A stretch of 64,000 nucleotides of DNA from NCBI RefSeq assembly GCF_000002425.4, contig NC_037274.1, positions 12,115,552 to 12,179,551 of the forward strand. Reading direction: 5' to 3'. Shown here in pieces: positions 43,186 through 56,612 of the stretch. The notes beneath the pieces were generated by a model, which was not told the origin of the DNA, did not search any database, and saw only the letters and a program-made list of their open reading frames with translations. The translations under genes were made by a program, and so were the position numbers. Every line of letters starts with the position of its first letter. Position 1 is the stretch's first letter. The DNA is from Physcomitrium patens. Taxonomy: Eukaryota > Streptophyta > Bryopsida > Funariales > Funariaceae.

Positions 43186-46100
43186 GTAGGTGCAAGAGCT
43201 TTTATATATGCCGCAAATGAAAGGCTATCTTTTGCTATATATGCTACATCCATTGCTGATGGTAAAAAAATATCAAGTGGTATTCCTAGCTAATATCAAG
43301 ATTTTTAGGATGTTTTTGAAAAGAAGAATATAAATATTCTTTTAGAGCATCTTTCTTATAATTATTCTATTTATCTTCAAGAAAGAACTTAACCACTATT
43401 TGGACCAATCAATAACATATTTTAGAATGAATTGATTGTACTCAAAGAGTACATTGATGAGAACTTGGCTAAGAACTTTATATGCCATTTTAAATTTCTA
43501 GCTGGAGCTCTTATCTTATTTGTGAAGAAAAAAGACGGATCTCTATGGACATGTGTAGATTATTGAAGACTTAATAAGATCACCATCAAGAATAGGTATC
43601 CTCTACTTTTGATTTCAAGATTTCTTGATCAACTAAATCAAGCAAAGATTATACAAAAATAGATCTATGAAGAGCATATAACTTGGTCCACATCAAAGAA
43701 AGAGATGAATGGAAGACTACTTTTTAAATTACGTATGGATATTTTGAATATAATATTATGCCTTTTGGATTCATGAATGCATCACTTGCTTTTCAATATC
43801 TAATGAATGATGTCTTTTATAAGTTTCTTGATGATTTTATTATTTGTTATTTTAACGATATATTAATCTCTTCTAATAATATAAAAGAGCATGAAGATCA
43901 TATTCATTATATATTATAAAGACTAAAAGATGCAAGATTATACCCAAAGATAAAAAAAAATGTATATTCCACATTATTCAAGTTGACCTTTTGAGGTACA
44001 TCATTTCCAATGAAGGCCTTATAATAGATCCAAAGAAAGTCCAAACTATTATAGATTGGAAGATTTCAAAAATAATAAGAAATGTGCAATACTTTTTGAG
44101 CTTTGCCAATTATTATCAAGTCTTTATAAAGAATTTTTTTCAATTTATAGCTCCACTTACACATTTGACTTATAAAGATAAAATTGAGTGGAATAAAGAA
44201 GTTGAAGCATTGTTTTTTGCTTAAAAGAAGGAATTTACTTCTACACCAATTTTTTATTGTATTGACTTTTCTAAGGCATTCTTTATGGAAGCAGATGCAT
44301 CAGACTTTTTTAAAGCATTCTTTATGGAAGTAGATGCATCAGACTTTTCCTTGGATGCAATATTATTATAAATAGGAACAGATGAAAAATTCTATCTAGG
44401 AATTTTTTATTTTATAAAATATTTAATAACCAAGATTAACTATGAGATCTATGATAAAGAGCTTCTTGCAATTGTAGATTTAATTCAAGAATGGAATTAT
44501 TATCTAGAAAGTACTTTAAGTCCAATTATAGTATATATAAATCACATGAACTTCAAATATTTCATGTCAATACAAGTTTTGAATTATCGCTAAGGCTGTT
44601 GGAGCATGTCATTATCAAAATTTGATTTTGAGATCGCATAACAACTTAAAAAACTATAAGTTTTATCAGATGCTCTTTTTTAATATTCTTATCTTATATC
44701 AAAAAAAGAAGACATATCTTTTGATCAATAAAGAATAATCTTCTTGAAGCTAAAGTATTTTCATCTTCGAACAATGAAATGAACATTGATTGTTGATTCA
44801 ACCTTTGTCAAATAAATTCAATCAAGTATGTCTTGTGATTCTCTTATTCATGATATCAAGAATCTTTCTTCTAAGCCTTATGATATTTCAAAGTTCAAAT
44901 TCAAGAACAATCTATTCTACTTTGAAGGATGCTTATATATTCTAGAAAGAGAAGCACGTTTATAAATTCTATAAGCACATAATGACTTTTGAGCAAGATG
45001 ATATTTTAGATACAACAAGACTTTGGAGCTTATATATAAAGATTTTTGGTGGCTCCAAAAGTAAAAGGTAGTAAAAGACTTTGTCTTGTCATGTGATATT
45101 TTTTCAAGATCAAAAACTCCTCGTTATTGATCCTATTGACTTTTCTAACCATTGCTTATACCTGAACAACTATGGTCTTTTATTTCTATGGATTTTATTA
45201 CATAACTTTTAAGTTTAAGTTTATATAATTCTATATTTTTAATTATAGATTACTTCATCAAAATGATATATTTTATATCTTATATAAAATCTATTTTAGG
45301 TAAAAAATAGATAAGCTTTTCATTGATAATATCTATTACTATTATGGATTGCTAAAGGATATTGTATCGAATAAGAGGACTCAATTTGTATCATAATTTT
45401 AGAGAACCCTATTCAAAATTCTAAAGGTTAATATAAAACTTTTTTTGACTTTTTATCTTCAAACTAATAGGCAAACGAAAGAAATGAATCAAATTCTAGA
45501 ACAATATTTGAGGTGTACCATCAATTATCATGAAGATAATTGGACAACTCTTTTGCCATTGGCAGAGTTTGTAAATAATAATTTGGTACATTCTTCTAGT
45601 CAATAAACACCTTTCTTTGCCAATTGTGGTTATCATCTACAACTTGATACTTTTGACTTTTTAAAAATTCATAATCTTCTGGTAAAAGATTTAGTAAATC
45701 GTTTGTCAGAGGTATATGTAATAATAAAGACACAATTAAAGAAAGCTTAAGAATGACAAAAGACCAATGCAGATGCCTATTATAAGGAGCAACTACAATT
45801 CAATGTAAGTGATAAGATATGGTTACTTTGTTGCAATATCAAGACTATTTGTCCTTGTGATAAGTTGAAATATCATAGGCAGGGACCTTTTCTTATTTGT
45901 AAATAAATTAAACTTCTTGTATATCAATTATATCTACTAGATTCTATGAAGATCTACCTTTTATTTCATGTATCTCTTTTTGAGCTATATAAGAGGGTAA
46001 ATATCTCAAGAAGAAGAAAAATGCCACTTCTTCTTATAGAAGTGGATAATAATCAAGAATTTAAGGTGGAAGAAGTCTTAGTTTTAAGAAAGTGCCAAAA

Positions 46101-46302
46101 TAGGTTGAAATATCATGTTCATTGGTATAGATATGATATTAGCAAATGTACATAAGAGCCAACAAAGAATCTTGTAAATACAACAATAAAAGTTGAGGCC
46201 TTAAATTAGTAACATCCATCAAAATTAACATGAAGAATTATAAAAGTTCCATATAAGATGATGATCGCTCTTCATGGAACTCGTCCCTAGAAGGAAAGAG
46301 AA
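43186..46302 (+). pseudogene. chromovirus H: RT, RNase H, integrase, chromodomain
   Basis: Reads ARAFIYAA..., [57 protein letters not shown] (RT). The YxDD box is CYFNDILIS near 43840, with the first D changed to N. RNase H near 44285-44570 (EADASDF, YEIYDKELLAIVD). Integrase from 44980 to about 45900: HNDF-ARCYNKTLEL-type zinc part, TNRQTKEMNQILEQYLRCTINY (E region), LPLAEFVNN, then FHVSLFELYKR near 45965. Chromodomain near 46040-46160 (EFKVEEVLVLRKCQNRLKYHVHW). This is a domain order known from chromoviruses; a chromodomain could guide integration to chromatin marks. Dense stops make it inactive. Confidence 0.85.
44266..44343 (+). repeat. 39-bp tandem duplication in H RNase H
   Basis: AAGGCATTCTTTATGGAAGC... 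appears twice, 39 bp apart, preserving frame (13 codons). It duplicates the FFMEADASDF segment holding the first RNase H aspartate. Confidence 0.85.
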
Positions 46303-46858
46303 TATCATAGATATATACATTTATCTCAATAGTTACTTATATGATTAGGTAAAAATAGTTAAATTTAAATTAATTTTATAAAATCTTCTAGAAAAGCTTC
46401 CTAAAAGCTTATGGATATGGTTTTGAGTTTAGATGTATTTATAGGATAGAAACTTAGCCAACAAATTAACGATGTGATGATAGCTTGTGGAATAAGTTAA
46501 CTCTGTATAGTAGCTTGTGGAATAAGCTAACTATGTGGCATATATATAAATAACTTACCTTGTAAATTAAGATATGATACTAGTAAAGTCAACACATATT
46601 AGAAGTCCTATAGAATATTGTCATATAGCTTTTAATTAAAGAGTATTTATGGAAGCAAGAATGAAGCTTTCTTCACTCTTATTAAGGCCTTTTTAGACCT
46701 AAGTCTTATTCCAAGACTTTCAAGTCTTCTTATTTTTGATAATAGCTATTTTAGTTTAATATTATATTATCTTTAAGTAATTTTTTAGTTTCTTTCAATG
46801 ATATATGAGTATATTAAGAATTTTCTTTCATCAAGATTCATGTCTTTGATAGAATATT
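46303..46858 (+). repeat. 3' LTR of chromovirus H
   Basis: Preceded by purine-rich AGAAGGAAAGAGAA (46289-46302). Recognisable along its length as a decayed relative of the J LTR (62195-62762): shared AAAGTCAACACATATTRGA, AAGCTAACTATGTGGC, CTTCTTCACTCTT. The end is indistinct. Confidence 0.75.
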
Positions 46859-46879
46859 ATCTTCTTTTGATTTTTTTGC

Positions 46880-47148
46880 TTTTATAACAAAGATTTTCTA
46901 TTCTTCATCTTGATTTTGATAGATGTTGTTGATAAAAAGATTCAACTCTCTTTGTTGTATTTATAAGATTATTTACTAGCTTCCATGTACATTCATTAAT
47001 ATCATATCTATGCCAATGAATAAGATATTATAACCTATTTTGATGCTACTTTGAATCTAAGACTACTTCTACATTGAACTCTTGATTATTAACCACTTTT
47101 ATAAGAAGAGGTGGCATTTGTTTTCTTCTTAAGATATTCATTGTCTTA
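46880..47148 (-). pseudogene. chromodomain end of chromovirus K
   Basis: Minus strand: NILRRKQMPPLLIKVVNNQEF, then a chromodomain-like DSK...QNRL-YLIHWHRYDINECTW, matching H at 46015-46160. The upstream part is separated by an LTR (47149-48247) and by element C. Confidence 0.75.
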
Positions 47149-48247
47149 TGTGGTATTGTATTGTGGTTTGGCTACTATGTAAAAATAATATATTTATATA
47201 TTTAATATACAATATACTAGACAAGATAGTAAGAGCTATATTAATAGATTTTTATTGATATAGGATGTGGATAGATTACTATCTCAAAAAGAAGTTGTTT
47301 AAAAGGACTTTTATTAGAATTTATATAACTTTAATTTATTTTGATAGTGACTTTTGAAGTTGGTTTTATTGGTGGCAACTTTTATATGTTTAGAGTCACC
47401 TTTGTTAGACATTGGTGATCTTTAAAGTCTTATTTTGTTTCTTTTAATTGATATTTAGGGCATATATTATGTAGATCTTATAAGAAAAAAGATTGGAGAG
47501 GAATTTTGGTAGCAAGAAGAGAAGTTAGGGCATCTACATAGATGAATGGAGATGGATGATGAAAATCTCTATTTCTATTGGCTAAAATTCATATCCAATG
47601 GACTTCAAGGAGGCTGTTTGATGCCTTATTAGGAATTAGGGTTATTTTTTCAAGGCCATTTGAACTTTGGAGGCTAAGATCAGTAATTTTAGATTTTTGG
47701 CTATGATTTTGGTATAAATTTTATAAGATTTGAAGTTTATATGAAAGAGATATGGACACTTTAAGTTAAGATATTGATTTGTATCTATTTTCATTCTTTT
47801 GGATATAATGCATGCATATAAAATTAATAAAGGATCAGCAATTAGGATTGAAGAGAATATTATTTTGGCTACACTTTTGGCATACTATTTGATGGATTTC
47901 AAGTTGAAATAAAGGATTTAGAGTACTTGCTAGTGTTTCTAGAATACCAAAAAATTAATAATAGATTTGTGGTTTATTTTTTGTGATAAAGCTTCAAGAT
48001 AGAATCTATATTATATAGAAATTTGAAAAAAAATTAAATAGTTTGATCCAAAGATATGAATTTCCAAAATTTAAGATAAAAATAACTTTTACAAGAAAAA
48101 AATGATCTGAAGGATTTTCTTATAGTTTGAGCTTTTGTAAAAAATAAAAGATTTTTGGGAGATAAGATATTATATATAAGCCAAACTTAAACTCTCTACA
48201 GCTGGATACCCAGTGTATTCTGAGATTGAAAATTACGCCATACAACA
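47149..48247 (+). repeat. solo LTR, M type (E relative), in chromovirus K
   Basis: Starts TGTGGTATTGTATTG, ends TACAGCTGGATACCCAGTG... GCCATACAACA. The middle (47510-47900) matches the E LTR at 10430-10830, and the last 260 bp match 60540-60810. The right flank is ATGG; the left flank is unclear, so the duplication is not certain. It splits the K frame between LLEP and the part leading to NILRRK. Confidence 0.7.
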
Positions 48248-48268
48248 ATGGCTCAAGAAGAGACACAT
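48248..48268 (-). pseudogene. chromovirus K scrap between two insertions
   Basis: Minus strand GTGTCTCTTCTTGAGCC encodes VSLLEP of the conserved FHVSLLEPYK end of integrase. The F-H codons lie at the other side of element C (59242-59252). This pins the insertion site. Confidence 0.7.
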
Positions 48269-49885
48269 TGTCGTAATATGTAAAGTCTTCCTTAAGAATG
48301 CATTAGGCACCTTGTTGTAGAAGGTAGAATGGAAATTATAACAAAAAAATCCTAATTCTAAAAAAATACTAAATAAACTCTAATTAAATTATAAAAATAT
48401 TAATCAAGCTTTAATCAAATTTAAAAGAACCTTAAAAAAATTACTAATGAAATAATTAAAAATCTTAAAGGAGTTCAAAAGAAAATCCACAATTGACCTT
48501 AAAAGAATCTTTAAGAAATCCTAAAGAAATCTTAAAATAATGAAAAATATATCTTAAATAAATTTCAATAAAAACCTAATTTAATCTTAATTAAAATCCT
48601 AATAGACTTCAATCAAATCCTAAATCAAATCCTAATTAAATTCTAAATTTTAAATCAAATCGTAAAAGAATCCTAAACCTTAAACCAAATCCTAAATAAA
48701 TCCTAAATCCTAATTAAATCCTAAATCTTAAATAAAATTCTAATCTTAAATCAAATCCTAATTAAATTTCAAATTTTAAACCAAACATTAATTATATTCT
48801 TATCAAACCTCAAATTCTAAATCAAATCTAATCAAATCCAAAATCAAATCCTAAACCAAATCCTAACCAAATCTTTTATTTCAATTATTGGTATTGTTTA
48901 AAATTTTACACACCTCTCAATTTCTTAGTGACAAAAAATTACAACAAATTTGAAGATAATTTCACTTATTAAATCGAAGAAAAATCCTAAAGTCTGCTTG
49001 GATATTGGCCGGCCTTCTTCTCCAATCTTGATGTTGATCTTCCAGTACTAATATCTCTCTTTTGCACCATTCAATTGATCTCAAATTTTTCATATGTATA
49101 AAAAAATAGGTCTTCTATCTATACACAACTTTCTTTTTAGTCCAAATAGTAGATTGTAAGAAATCGTAGAAATCCTCATTAGACCTAAAATTCTACTTTC
49201 TAAGACACCAATCCACTTAAACCTCAATAATCCTCAATTCAATTATTAGATCAAGCTAAAATTTACAGTACATATTAAGCACAACTATAATCATTGATCT
49301 ACAAATTTTATACTTGTAGATCTACTACAAAATTCCTGAAATTATCCAAAATGTCAATCCTATTTTATTTCACAAAAATCTAAGTCATCCAAAATCATCT
49401 TGACTTTATAAGGCTCTTACAAAGTCATTACAAATCCAAATCACAAAATCAATGTTCATCAAAATCCTATCAATTTTACTATCAAATTCCATTCTCTGAT
49501 CTCTAAAAGAACCCTAAAATCACTATAGGTGTGGTTTTATATCTGAGGATTTGATTTCGATCCAAGTTGACAACTGATCTTCTCCGGATATCAATTCTTA
49601 GCTTCTTGAGGTAAGTTTTACTAAAATCTACTCTTAATTCTTTCCTATATATATCTATATTATTTAATTTTTGAATTTACTTTATTTTGCCTTATTTATG
49701 GTCCTAAAAAAGTAAATAAAAGTCTATTTTATAAAAGATAATATTAATATTTTTTTAATTTTACTATATTTTATTATTATTATCTATATTTTTAGGATAA
49801 TTTTCTATAATATTTTGAACTAAGATCTTTTATAATATAATAATTTCTACTTTCTTTCACCTATTAGCCATATTACATTATGACA
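48269..49885 (-). repeat. 3' LTR of C
   Basis: 1617 bp, TGTCGTAATATG to ATTATGACA on the plus strand. Contains a degenerate AAATCCTAA-type minisatellite near 48560-48870. Purine-rich AGAAGGAGGTGAA (minus) lies next to it at 49886-49898, the polypurine tract. Confidence 0.83.
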
Positions 49886-50089
49886 TTCACCTCCTTCTGA
49901 ATCTATGCATCCTCCGGTGTGTGCCAATGATTCTTTAATATGTTGATATAGAATGCTCTTCATCTTGATCAAATTCTTGATCTTCAATTTACTCTTCTAC
50001 TTCCATCTTAATATATTGTATTGGATTTTGTTTTTTATTAAAATAAATATCTTCATCTCTTTATTTAAATAACTTGATTCATTTGTCTA

Positions 50090-51240
50090 CTATAGGTATC
50101 TTCAATTTTGTATCATTAAGTTCTTGTAATAAGTATGTTCCATTGTTATATGTCCTTTTGATAATATAAGGCCCAAACCATCTCTTTGCAAACTTATTTG
50201 TTATGTTATGTTGATTGTCCAAGATACTATTATGAACCAACATCCAATTATCATTTTCAATTACCTTAAGTCATAGTCGATGTTTTTTATCAAATATTTT
50301 TTTATTCTTTTTCCTTACTTCTTTCAATCTCTCTATTGCTGCTTCAATATTATTAGGTCTTCTTTCTAATCATTGAATCTGTAATGTTAAAATTTATTTT
50401 TTATTGAAATCATTCTTTTAAGGCAAAACATCTCATGTAGGCACTATGTTTTCTATTGGCATTATTGATTTTTGTCCATATATTAATTCAAAAGGCATAT
50501 AACTTATTACTGAACTATAAGTTGTACAATTTTTCCATAGTACAAATAGTAGCAGTCTAGGCCATTCATGTGCTTTTCTATTGCATATCTTTATTAATGC
50601 CTTAACAATAGGTGAATGTCCATGCTCACTCTTATCATTACCTTTTAGATTATATGTTGTTAAAAAAAATTTAATTCTTATTCTACTAAAGAATTTTCAT
50701 GCTTATTTTACATTCAATTCACTCCTATTTGTTGTAATTTTTCCAATACAACCATAGCAACAAATAACATCTAATAGAAATTGGCATATATCTTTAATAT
50801 TCTTTACTCTTAATACTTGTCCTTCAATCATATTTGTTAAATCTTCTTATGCAAGTACCAAATACTTCATTTGTCTAAGTCTCATAGATATTTCCACTAA
50901 ATCCACCACCTACTTATAATGTAAAGCTAATGGATATGTTTGGTGTAATCCATCTTGACGTCAAACATTTGAATACACTTGGCAAGTCTCACAAGATTTT
51001 ATAAAATTTGCTATATCTTTGTGCATATCCTTCCACCAATATTTTTCTTTCAACTTAGTAAATGTTGTCCAAATACCTTGATGCCATGTCTATAAAATTT
51101 TATGAAATTCTTTAATAATATTTTATTGAGCTTTTAAACCATATATCATACTTTGTGGTACTTCTCTTTTCTTTTTTAGATTCTTCCAGAAATATCTATT
51201 ATATAAAAAATATCCATAATCTTTCTTACAAATTTTTTTG
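50090..51240 (-). pseudogene. integrase of C
   Basis: Same order as A2: zinc part near 51130-50960 (SCETCQVYSNV-type reading), core near 50750-50600 with readable E region, then the GPYIIKRTYNNGTYLL motif near 50170-50130 and LNDTKLKIPI at about 50110. Stops in every segment. Confidence 0.7.
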
Positions 51241-51499
51241 AATTCTTCATCTGTCCAATCTTCTTGTCACTTTAATGAGCTTAAATACTCCTCAACATTT
51301 TTCTATTCATCTTCATATAAATCTTTTAAAAATATTTTCAATGATATATTACCTTTGATAATACGTAAGAATAAAATTTTGTATCTACATCATCTTCTAA
51401 ATCAATCATCTATTCTTCATCATAATACTTTGTTCTTAATAACATATTTGCAACTGATTTTTCTTTTTTTATAATTTGTTTAAAGTTTAAATTCATAGA

Positions 51500-51934
51500 T
51501 TTGATATATGCTATCTACCTTAACATAGCAATATTAAGAGTTGAACAACTTCTAATCATGAACAATAAAGATAGATAATCTATTTTTATAACTATTGATG
51601 CTCCAATCAAGTATTCTTTTTTATTTTTTATAGTAATTACTACACCTCATAATTCTCTTTTGATTTGCACATATGTTCCTTGCCTAGCATTCAAAATCTT
51701 TGTTCCAAATCTTATTACATATCTATTTTCTTGTTCATTATCTTGTCCAACTATCAAACCTATTCCAATTGCACTTACATCAACTATTAATACCATTGGC
51801 CTTCCATCTTCATAATTTACTTTCTTCAAAGTTGGAGGTGAAGAAAGATGTTCTTTCAATTTTTTCATAGCTTTTTTTTGTTCTTCTTTCCATTGAAATT
51901 TTTGATTCTTTCTTAAAAACTCATACAATAGATC

Positions 51935-51972
<38 letters not shown>

Positions 51973-53448
51973 AGGGATCCATATATGATAGAAAATACAT
52001 GCTCCTAAAATCTTCTCACTTTCGTTGTATTTGCACATACTTTCATCTTTTTAATATTATTAATATTTTTCATACTTGGATTACATCCATTTGATCTACA
52101 TATATGTCCTACCACTAAAACTTCTTTTACTCCAAACATTGATTTTGTCTCTAATAATGTTAAATAAACTTCTTCTAATCTTTTCAAAATCTTCTTACAA
52201 TCATCTATATAATCTGCCACAAACTTCTTATATCCCTTTAAATCCAAAGTCTCATTTTTTTTTCTTTTTCACATGTTTTAATTGTTCCATTATCTAAAAA
52301 AGGTATTATTATTCTTAGAATAAAATCTCTTAATACCTTATGCATTCCATTCATCATGTATGCTATAGAATTTATAGCTCTTTATAGTAATCTATACATT
52401 TTGACCAATCTTAATAGTGTCTTTACAGTTGTCAAATCTCTACTTTGTATTACCAATTGAAATTGATCATATCCTAAATAAAGATCATTCATTGAATAGA
52501 TTATTCTTTCAACAAATATTTTTATAAATTCATCTATAATTAGACTTAAATCCATATTTTTAATAGTTACTTCATTCACAAGTTGCATGTCTTATATAAA
52601 TCTCATTGTTCCATTTTTCTTTGGCACTATAAACCATCAACTAGAATAAGGTGCTATAAATGGTTCAAAAATTCCTATTTTCATCTTTTCATTCAATAAA
52701 TCTACTAACTTGGATAAATATGCTCTTAGTATTAAAATTGGTTACAAATTCCATGGTTCATAAAGAATAATAAAAATAACCATAGATACTACAATACTTA
52801 GATCAACAAACCTAATTTCATGTGCTTTCAATGCAGAAGCCTTTTTATGATGTAAAAACATATTTCTAAAATATTTTTTTTCACATTTTGTCAAAAATCC
52901 ATTACATCCAATATTTAATCCATCTAATGTAGCATCCATAAATTTATGCCATATCTTCTTTAGATCCCTTAAATTTGGTTGTGTAGATGCTCCACTTATC
53001 TTTTCTTCACAATCTGCTAGCAATAACAATACCATTGGTTTGACCTTTTTTGCTAATGATTTATACTTAACTTCAATACATACCTCTTAGAAACTTAAAT
53101 TTTTTATAAATTCTTAAATTTCATCATAAAATTCTTTAGAATATACATTAATAATCCTATATTCTTGTTGTAATCTACATTATAATAAATAATTTAACTC
53201 TTCCATAGTATCTGCAAAACCTACTTCCTCAAATGCTCTTAAAATAAATTTAGTTTCAATCAATTCTCTATTTTCTTTTATGTTTTGCTCAATATTTTGA
53301 ATATAATTTTTATTCATCTTTTTCATCTTGTCAATGGTCTTAAAAGTTAATATACAATCTTGTGTCATCTCAATAAGTTTAGTAGATAATATCACTTCTT
53401 CTAAATTAAGCGGGAGTATTTCTCTCTCTAACCCATTGTGATTCTGCC
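51500..53448 (-). pseudogene. reverse transcriptase and RNase H of C
   Basis: Open pieces: 53464-53180 (pre-RT linker), 53035-52742, 52588-52382 (VTIKNMDLSLIIDEF, GYDQFQLVIQSRDLTTV), 52247-52005 and 52000-51647 (RPMVLIVDVSAIGIGLIVGQD, GTKILNARQGTYVQIKREL). The catalytic box reads PFLDNG, with the second aspartate changed to N. A (TA)n run at 51935-51966 sits within the connection part. Clear homologue of A2 RT, roughly half identical. Confidence 0.8.
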
Positions 53449-54883
53449 TTAAAATGGTGTGCAATAAAAACCCTCAAGGCCTTTAAATTTATCATTTAAT
53501 AATGGATTCTCTTTCAAATTATCATAATTTCTCTCATAATTAGTACAAAAAATTAAAAATTAAACTACTTTCATCCCATCTTAGCTTCTTACTCTTGCAT
53601 AGGCTAAACCATCATCTATTATCTATGTTTTCATTCGTATGGTAATTATATATGATTTTTCAAATATAATAGGATATATAGCCATATCTTGTACAAAAAC
53701 ATTTTGTTCATAAATAACATCTTTTATTGTCACTTTGATATTTGAACAAGCTCCATAAAAATCTCCCTTTGAATTGTTTGTTTTTCTTATCATCTACCCA
53801 TGTTCAGTATCAATAGGCCATTTTTTCTTTTTATATAATTCTTTTGATATCAAGTTGATTTCAGAACCATGATCAATCAATGCTACAACTCGTTCCTCTA
53901 AATCTCCCAATTTTATTAAAATTTCCATAGTAGCTCTTGCCTAATGACTTCTAGAATAATGACTAAAAGCTTGAATGATATCTTTTTTTTTTGTAAATCT
54001 TATTCATAAGATATCTCCAAAATTTTGTATTTCATCTTCTTCATCTTCATTGCTTTCTTTTGCTCTTATTTCTTATGCATTTGATGTTATTGTGTCTCTT
54101 ATAGATTGTCATTTTTTCTTTATTGTATGAATAATAACTTTATAAAATTTATGCTTTGAAATTCTTAGAATTTCACCAATTGTAAATTCAACCTTTCTAC
54201 TTCAAATCAGCTCTTTCAATACCTTCTTCAAATCTATAGCAACTTCAATATGTGATTGTAATTTATAAGAAAGAGCCTTTATTTTATTTTATTTTTAATT
54301 TTTCTTTCTTTTGTAGAAATATTCTTTCTTATCTCTTCACATATAGGATTCTTTTATTGTTGTGTTTTTTCTCCCTTTGTAGTTCTTTTTAAAGTCCCTT
54401 CATTATTTTCATCTTTCCTTCATTTTTTTTCTATTAATGCTTCATTTTGACTCCTTATAATATGAGCATGTACTAATAATCCATCTATCAGATCGTTCTA
54501 CCTTGTAATTTGTCAAATTTTATTACCAACACGTTTTAAATCATCTCTAATAAATTTTTTTCTTTCAGCATAATTCATTATACTTATCCACAAAGAACTA
54601 AATTCTCTTGGAAACTCAAGATTTATACTTAAATATTTACTAGGATTTCCTTCCACCTAATATATTGATGCTTCATTGCTTGAGATTGTATGTACTTTAA
54701 AAGCATCTTCTACAAACATCTTCAATCTTCCTTTACTAAAATTTGTCTCTAATTTTTTTCTACTTTCTTTTGAGTGTATCGTACCATCTTTAAAAAAAAA
54801 CAACTCTTTTACTTAGCACCTCTATAAAATCTTCACATCCCCTTCTTGAATGATCTATGCTATCACACCACATGTACCTACGT
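53449..54883 (-). pseudogene. C-terminal gag and protease of C
   Basis: From the LTR at 54884: a zinc knuckle with its first C changed to Y (YMWCDSIDHSRRGC), KLETNFSKGRLKMFVEDAFK, then weakly readable gag. The protease near 53870-53840 has ALIDHGSEINLISKELYKK, again D-H-G-S. The frame closes at TAA 53449-53451; pol continues in the -1 frame (HTILRQNHNG). Confidence 0.7.
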
Positions 54884-56612
54884 TGTCGTATTACGTGAAG
54901 TCTTACTTCAGAATGCACCGAGCACCTGGCTGTGGAAGATAAAAGAAAATTGCAACAAAAGGTCCTAACAATCCAATAGGATTATAGAGAATTTACAATG
55001 AAACATTAACAATCATAATCAAACATTAACTAAGCTCAATTAAATTTTATTGAAGTTATAAAAGAAACACAAGGAAATTGTAAAAAAATATAAAAGAATA
55101 TTAAAGAAAACTTACTTAGTCAAACTCTAATAAAAATCTAATAGAACCTTAAATTCTAACCAAATCTTAATCCTAATTCAACCTTAATCAAACCCTAGAC
55201 AAATCCTAAATCCTAAACCAAACTCTAATCAAATCTTAATCCCTAACCAAATCCTAATTCAAACCCTAAACCCTAAACCAAATCCTATCCAAATCCTAAA
55301 TCCTAAACCAAATCCTAATCCAAATCCTAAACTCTAAACCAAATCCTAAATCCTAAATCAAATCCTAATCCAAATCCTAAATCTTAAACCAAATCCTAAT
55401 CCAAATCCTAAACCCTAAATCAAAGCTTATCCAAATCCTAAACCCTAAATCAAACCCTAATCCAAATCCTAAACCCTAAACCAAATCCTAAATCCTAAAT
55501 CAAATCCGAATCCAAATCCTAAACCCCAAACCAAATCCTAACCAAATCCTAAACCAAACCCTAATAATTCCTAGAACAGATTTAAACCTCAATAACTAAT
55601 GAATAAACCGTTGATCTTAACTCAAATTTTGCAAACTTCTAAAAAAATAAGTTAAAAATAAGTACAAAAAATTTGATAAGGATCGGATATACCAAATTGA
55701 CGATATCCTCAAAAATGTGCTCGGGTATTGGTTGGCTTCCTTCTCCAATCTTAATGCCAATCTTCCAGAGCCAATATCTCTCCTTTGCACCTTTCGATTG
55801 ATTTCAAAATTCTCAAACACATAGAAAAACAAGTCTAATATCCTCTCACGTAAGTTTCACTCCAATCCAACTAATAGATTGCAAGAAATCTCAAAAACCC
55901 CACTGGACCTAAAATTCTACTTTCTGAGACCTTGACCCACTTAAACCTCAATATTCCTCAATTCAACCGTTAGATCAAGCTCAAATTTATGAAACATATT
56001 AAACACAACTATAACCATAAACCCACAAAATTTCACCAGTAGATCTATTACAAAAAACTTTGAAATCATCCAAAACATAAACCCTATTTTATTTCATAAA
56101 ACCCAAGTCATCCAAAACAAACCTCGACTTTGCAAAGCTCTTACAAAGTCATATCAACTCCAAATCACCCAAAATCAACGTTCATAGAAAACCTATTCAG
56201 TCTGCTATCAAACCTCACTCTCCGATCTCCAAAAGAACCCTGGAGTCATCGTCGAGACTCAGTTTTGTGCTCCAGGGTCTGATTTCGACCCTGGTTCATA
56301 ACCGGCCCTCTCCGGGTATCAATATCTAGTTTTTCTAAGTAATTTTTTTTTTAGAATTTACTCTTAATTTTCTTCTAAAGATGCCTATATCATTTATTTT
56401 TCCAATCTACGTTGATTTGCCTTACTTATGGTACTACAAAGTAAGTAGAAGTCACCTTTCTAAAAGGCACCATTGATACCCTTTAATTTTTCTACCCCTT
56501 TGACTATTAACTATATTTCTAAGATAATTTGTTCTAATACTTTGAACTAAGATCTCCTAAATTATAATAATCTCCACACTCTTTCACCTATTAATCGTGT
56601 TACATCATGACA
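54884..56612 (-). repeat. solo LTR, C type, inside C gag
   Basis: 1729 bp, TGTCGTATTACGTGAAG to GTTACATCATGACA on the plus strand; better preserved than the two LTRs of C, so probably a later arrival. Flanks ACGT (54880-54883) and GCAC (56613-56616) are not identical; they agree only if both decayed by transitions from GCGC. Gag reads up to EDIE on one side and RRYMWCD on the other. Confidence 0.83.
55141..55600. repeat. telomere-like degenerate minisatellite in the C LTR
   Basis: Dozens of units such as AAATCCTAAACC, AACCCTAAACC and AATCCTAATCC. The plant telomere unit CCCTAAA occurs perfectly and in tandem at 55263-55276 and singly at several other points. The two other C LTRs have more decayed versions (48560-48870, 57980-58230). 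Confidence 0.85.

Noticed and set aside
51238..51474. Plus-strand open frame at 51238-51474 as a gene
   Set aside because: Low-complexity antisense of the C pol region; no features.
55141..55600. A true telomere or telomere junction
   Set aside because: Units are mixed and degenerate, the array is bounded by LTR sequence, and two other LTRs of the family carry it.
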